Assembly (NCBI GenBank): GCA_016777325.1 | Contig: JADHRQ010000002.1 | Location: 1 to 64,000 of the forward strand | Direction: 5' to 3' | From: Flavobacteriales bacterium | GTDB lineage: Bacteria > Bacteroidota > Bacteroidia > Flavobacteriales > Flavobacteriaceae | Length of the DNA: 64,000 nt | Position numbers and translations under genes: made by a program | Shown: piece after piece, positions 63,478 to 64,000 of the stretch | How the letters are laid out: every line of letters starts with the position of its first letter | How positions within the stretch are numbered: position 1 is the first letter of the stretch | The notes under the pieces: model-generated | The model's input: the letters and a program-made list of their open reading frames with translations, nothing else | Told to the model about the DNA's origin: nothing | Databases searched by the model: none

Positions 63478-64000
63478 ATGCAGATGAAACTAATGAGTTC
63501 CTCTATAGGAAGAAAAGTTTTAATGGCCTTATCTGGCCTTTTTCTTGTTGTGTTTTTAACTCAACATTTTTTCATTAATATTACATCTGTATTTAGCGAG
63601 AGTTTATATAACACACTCTCGCATTTCATGGGAAGCAATCCTATAGTTCAATTTCTACTTCAGCCAATTTTAATACTTGGTGTTGTTTTTCATTTTGTTA
63701 TGGGTTTTTATTTAGAAATATTGAATTCTAAATCAAGAAGAAAAAATTATTCAAAATATTCTGGAAGCGAAAATGCATCTTGGATTTCAAGAAATATGAT
63801 TTTTAGTGGAGGTGTTATTTTATTATTTCTTGTACTTCATTTTATTGATTTTTGGATTCCTGAAATGAATTATAAGTATGTTGAAGTACTTCCTCAAGAT
63901 CCAAACAGATATTTTGAAGAACTTGTTCATAAATTTGAAAGTCCATTAAGAACAGTTATCTATTCCATTTCTTTTATTTTTTTAGCACTACATCTTTTAC
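63478..64000 (+). CDS. sdhC: Succinate dehydrogenase cytochrome b subunit, C-terminus cut by window edge
   Basis: Haem b-binding membrane anchor of complex II. Not in the track because it runs off the right edge. Translation from 63478 gives MQMKLMSSSIGRKVLMALSG; ATGs at 63484 and 63493 are alternative starts, the last nearest to the usual beginning of the family. Hydrophobic helices SGLFLVVFLTQHFFIN, ILGVVFHFVMGFYLEI and FSGGVILLFLVLHFIDFW with histidines, and YIDLP-type loops, match the Bacteroidota five-helix SdhC. sdhA and sdhB are expected next, outside the window. Confidence 0.93.
   Translation, partial: MQMKLMSSSIGRKVLMALSGLFLVVFLTQHFFINITSVFSESLYNTLSHFMGSNPIVQFLLQPILILGVVFHFVMGFYLEILNSKSRRKNYSKYSGSENASWISRNMIFSGGVILLFLVLHFIDFWIPEMNYKYVEVLPQDPNRYFEELVHKFESPLRTVIYSISFIFLALHLL

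Noticed and set aside
1-64000. Search by eye for tRNA, rRNA, CRISPR arrays, IS elements, integrases and prophage genes
   Set aside because: No spacer is large enough for an rRNA or CRISPR array, no cloverleaf-like sequence was seen in the gaps, and no transposase or integrase motif occurs among the ORFs.

Overview
The window reads as a piece of chromosome from a marine or aquatic Bacteroidota, most likely a flavobacterium with a compact genome. The grounds are: very AT-rich DNA; flavobacterial gene orders (sufBCDSE-DUF59-DUF3078, moxR-DUF58-batABCDE, acpP-fabF-IPExxxVDY-pyk, purN-rnhA-pfkB-purF-like, SCO-feoA-feoB plus a Cys-rich mini-protein); Bacteroidota-type -7 boxes (TAnnTTTG) in front of several genes; and hardly any spacer DNA. 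No gene-free stretch exceeds about 140 bases, and several convergent gene pairs overlap at their stops. I see no rRNA, tRNA, CRISPR array, insertion sequence, prophage or integrase. Genus-level placement cannot be made from what I can see.

Layout. 1-8176 (minus): partial aspS, then an RND efflux operon tetR-tolC-MFP-RND with a palindromic operator candidate before tetR. 8270-12287: a polyprenyl diphosphate synthase facing lycopene cyclase, a ZIP metal transporter and thiL. 12426-20106 (plus): the SUF Fe-S operon, DUF3078 and a glycosyltransferase. 20099-22090 (minus): yicC-gmk-nadD. 22100-31287: a sugar-oxidation island. Its minus-strand operon holds TIM-barrel epimerase, NupG-like MFS, Gfo/Idh/MocA, TIM-barrel epimerase and two DUF1080 proteins. 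It is followed by plus-strand GMC oxidoreductase and its small subunit, then a convergent azurin-cytochrome c pair. 31367-35451: DMT exporter, cystathionine-synthase-like enzyme, lpxH, hflX. 35537-44214 (plus): the complete moxR/Bat aerotolerance operon. 44206-48756: cvpA, pheS, aldehyde dehydrogenase, pyk. 48753-54615: IPExxxVDY-like gene, fabF, acpP, purN, rnhA, a PfkB kinase and a PurF-like enzyme. 54749-59290: rseP, divergent from SCO-feoA-feoB-Cys-rich peptide. 59287-64000: Xaa-Pro aminopeptidase, a large BNR/Asp-box protein and partial sdhC.

The most system-like region is 22100-31287. I infer a periplasmic 3-keto-glycoside pathway. A Tat-exported GMC dehydrogenase, whose Cys pattern C-x5-C-x3-C matches that of Fe-S-containing FAD glucose dehydrogenases, would oxidise a glycoside and pass electrons to the nearby cytochrome c and azurin. 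DUF1080 proteins would cleave the keto-glycoside, the MFS permease would import the product, and the oxidoreductase and TIM-barrel proteins would process it. The parts are visible in the sequence; the pathway is inference. Other points of interest are a 52-bp near-perfect inverted repeat enclosing the SCO/feo promoter, an 18-bp palindrome before tetR, an IPExxxVDY-like gene with no ATG/GTG/TTG start and no rnc next to it, and an unusual two-membrane-segment protein in the Bat operon.
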